Shown here piece by piece: positions 61,790 through 64,000 of a stretch of DNA of 64,000 bases. Source of the DNA: Panopea generosa (Eukaryota; Mollusca; Bivalvia; Adapedonta; Hiatellidae); assembly GCA_029582155.1 (NCBI GenBank), contig CM055895.1, forward strand, positions 10,640,544 to 10,704,543, read 5' to 3'. How positions within the stretch are numbered: position 1 is the first letter of the stretch; each line of letters begins with the position of its first letter. The notes beneath the pieces are model-generated. The model saw only the letters and a program-made list of their open reading frames with translations. It had not been told where the DNA came from and made no database searches. The translations under genes and the position numbers were made by a program.

Positions 61790-61858
<69 letters not shown>

Positions 61859-61935
61859 GTGTGTTTGCATGCGTGTGTGTTCTTGCATGCGAGTGTGTAC
61901 ATATGCGAGTGTGTGCGTGTGTGCGTGCGTGCGAA
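61790..61935. repeat. Compound microsatellite (TA)n(TG)n and GTGTGCG-type tail
   Basis: About 15 TA units, then about 17 TG units, then degenerate TGTGTGCGTGCGTGCG. Open frames of IYIY and THTH type here are artefacts. Confidence 0.97.
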
Positions 61936-62840
61936 ATAAGGAAATTGAACAATTTGCAATTTAAACGTTCATTCTCTTTCTTTGTATCTTATTACATGAT
62001 TAGTACGATGCATGATTGGAACGATGATTATTAACACATGTTCCCTACGTGTTGGTGTACATAGTTTTTCGCTGTCGCTGCTTGACAGGCGTCCAGAGCT
62101 TCTTGTAACAGCGGATTATTGCTATCTAAACCTGTATGTATAAATATAAATAAAAAGTGTATTAGATTATTTCCAACTATTTTATTATAATCTTTATAAA
62201 ATGCTTAAATTTAAATATACATATAATATGTATATACATAATTTTAATAAACTGCTCGGAGGGTATTGACTTTCTAATTCATCTTGCATGTCTTTCGTTA
62301 TATAGTTGTTTTAAAGGTAAATATTAAATATCAATTTACAAAAAGTAATTGACCAAGGCTTATACCACATGGCTATGACAAAGAAAAAAGATATGGCTCA
62401 ATGTTTGTTCGTTGGATAAATTCGTGTAAAAATAAAATTAAAATAAAATTTAATTTACAGGACTTTTAATCTACAAGATTAATGGTTGGTATTGCTACGA
62501 AGATATATGATGAGAACAGCTTTATAAAACACAACTGACTTATTCATTGATATCTTAATCCTTTAGTCAGTTCATATCAACTTTTATTCCTTGTCAATTA
62601 AAACATGCAGCGGTTATTAAAAACTCTTAGATTATTTTAGAACATTGTACAGCAGTATTTGCAAAACTACTATATATATATTGTTTTATGTCAGTGCTGC
62701 GATTGCAATAAACATGGATTACATTATGCTTTCTTTTACTCTGAAGTTCATGTGCAATATTAGAATCAGACACGGTTGATTGGACATTTTTATTTAAACA
62801 CATGTTTGTATTACGATGTGGTTTTAGTCTGTAAAACGGA
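61936..62840. other. Noncoding
   Basis: No gene recognised. Short AATTAAAATAAAATTTAATT tract near 62,435. Confidence 0.5.
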
Positions 62841-62859
62841 CCAGGCGTTCCCGATTGGG

Positions 62860-63845
62860 ATTCGGGAGATATCAGGTTCTGGTATAGACTAGATATGGTG
62901 GAATTCGGGAGATATCAGGTTCTGGTATAGATTAGATATGGTGGAATTCGGGAGATATCAGGTTCTGGTATAGACTAGATATGGTGAGATTCGGGAGATA
63001 TCAGGTTCTGGTATAGACTAGATATGGTGGAATTCGGGAGATATCAGGTTCTGGTATAGACTAGATATGGTGGAATTCGGGAGATATCAGGTTCTGGTAT
63101 AGACTAGATATGGTGAGATTCGGGAGATATCAGGTTCTGGTATAGACTAGATATGGTGGAATTCGGGAGATATCAGGTTCTGGTATAGACTAGATATGGT
63201 GAGATTCGGGAGATATCAGGTTCTGGTATAGACTAGATATGGTGAGATTCGGGAGATATCAGGTTCTGGTATAGACTAGATATGGTGAGATTCGGGAGAT
63301 ATCAGGTTCTGGTATAGACTAGATATGGTGGAAGTCGGGAGATATCAGGTTCTGGTATAGACTAGATATGGTGAGATTCGGGAGATATCAGGTTCTGGTA
63401 TAGACTAGATATGGTGAGATTCGGGAGATATCAGGTTCTGGTATAGACTAGATATGGTGAGATTCGGGAGATATCAGGTTCTGGTATAGACTAGATATGG
63501 TGGAAGTCGGGAGATATCAGGTTCTGGTATAGACTAGATATGGTGAGATTCGGGAGATATCAGGTTCTGGTATAGACTAGATATGGTGGAATTCGGGAGA
63601 TATCAGGTTCTGACATAGACTAGATATGGTGAGATTCGGGAGATATCAGGTTCTGGTATAGACTAGATATGGTGAGATTCGGGAGATATCAGGTTCTGGT
63701 ATAGATTAGATATGGTGGAATTCGGGAGATATCAGGTTCTGATATAGACTAGATATGGTGAGATTCGGGAGATATCAGGTTCTGGTATAGACTAGATATG
63801 GTGAGATTCGGGAGATATCAGGTTCTGGTATAGACTAGATATAGA
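62860..63845. repeat. 43-bp minisatellite (~22 units)
   Basis: Unit: ATTCGGGAGATATCAGGTTC, TGGTATAGACTAGATATGGTG, and two junction forms GGAATTC or GAGATTC (rarely GGAAGTC) at the unit start. Units are nearly identical otherwise, so the array is young or homogenised. Confidence 0.97.
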
Positions 63846-64000
63846 TTTGTTTATTTTACTCGTATTAAGTATATAATTTTAGTTTAGAATGTGTTTCTTT
63901 ATATATTTGGTTTCTAAATGTGTGTTATTGTGCTCTTATTTTTTTTTTAATGTTTAATTTCGAAATTACCATTTTCAAAAAAGGCTGAACCCTAAACGTT

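Noticed and set aside
61692..62034. Histidine/threonine- and cysteine/valine-rich frames
   Set aside because: Translation of a TA/TG compound microsatellite on either strand.

Overview
The window is animal nuclear DNA, AT-rich and gene-poor, with split genes, GT-AG introns and many transposons and minisatellites. The mix of a CR1-like LINE whose ORF1 carries an esterase fold, a DIRS-type tyrosine-recombinase retrotransposon, an ISL2EU/IS4EU-like DNA transposon and several tRNA-derived SINEs suggests a lophotrochozoan, most likely a bivalve mollusc. That is inferred from element content; no marker gene fixes the species.

Layout. 1-3.2 kb: minus-strand, heavily mutated CR1-like LINE (ORF1 = coiled coil, SGNH esterase, CCHC knuckle; ORF2 = endonuclease and start of RT), cut by the window edge. 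5.2-8.9 kb: plus-strand, decayed DIRS-like element (gag, RT/RNase H, N-terminal part of the tyrosine recombinase). 9-45 kb: a tandem segmental duplication built around an SLC22-type organic ion transporter on the minus strand. One copy (26,860-32,656) is intact; I could join its 8 exons into a 510-residue protein. Another (15,805-21,552) keeps all 8 exon positions but is a clear pseudogene. A third trace is an orphan upstream block at 3.74-4.16 kb; a further partial unit seems to lie at 45-52 kb. 36,890-42,719: a complete DNA transposon inserted in the upstream flank of the intact transporter copy, with 32-bp terminal inverted repeats, an AT target duplication and two intact convergent spliced genes: a SAP-SWIM-YqaJ nuclease and a THAP-DDE transposase. 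46.29-50.79 kb: a 4.5-kb G-rich 52-bp minisatellite with dimeric and ~1.09-kb higher-order structure. 52.6-53.4 kb: LINE RT fragment. 56,776-57,813: an intact single-exon class A GPCR on the minus strand. 60.2-63.8 kb: further satellites (71-bp and 43-bp units).

The likely functional host genes are the intact SLC22-like transporter and the GPCR. The two transposon genes look intact and probably work together: transposase to cut and join, with THAP for DNA recognition, and the YqaJ protein as an accessory nuclease of unproven role. The rest is decayed mobile DNA, tandem repeats and duplicated noncoding flanks. The best candidates for something little described are the intact two-gene transposon with a shared 14-base ETS-like inverted motif in front of both reading frames, the higher-order minisatellite, and a minisatellite family that has expanded three times in and beside the transporter copies.
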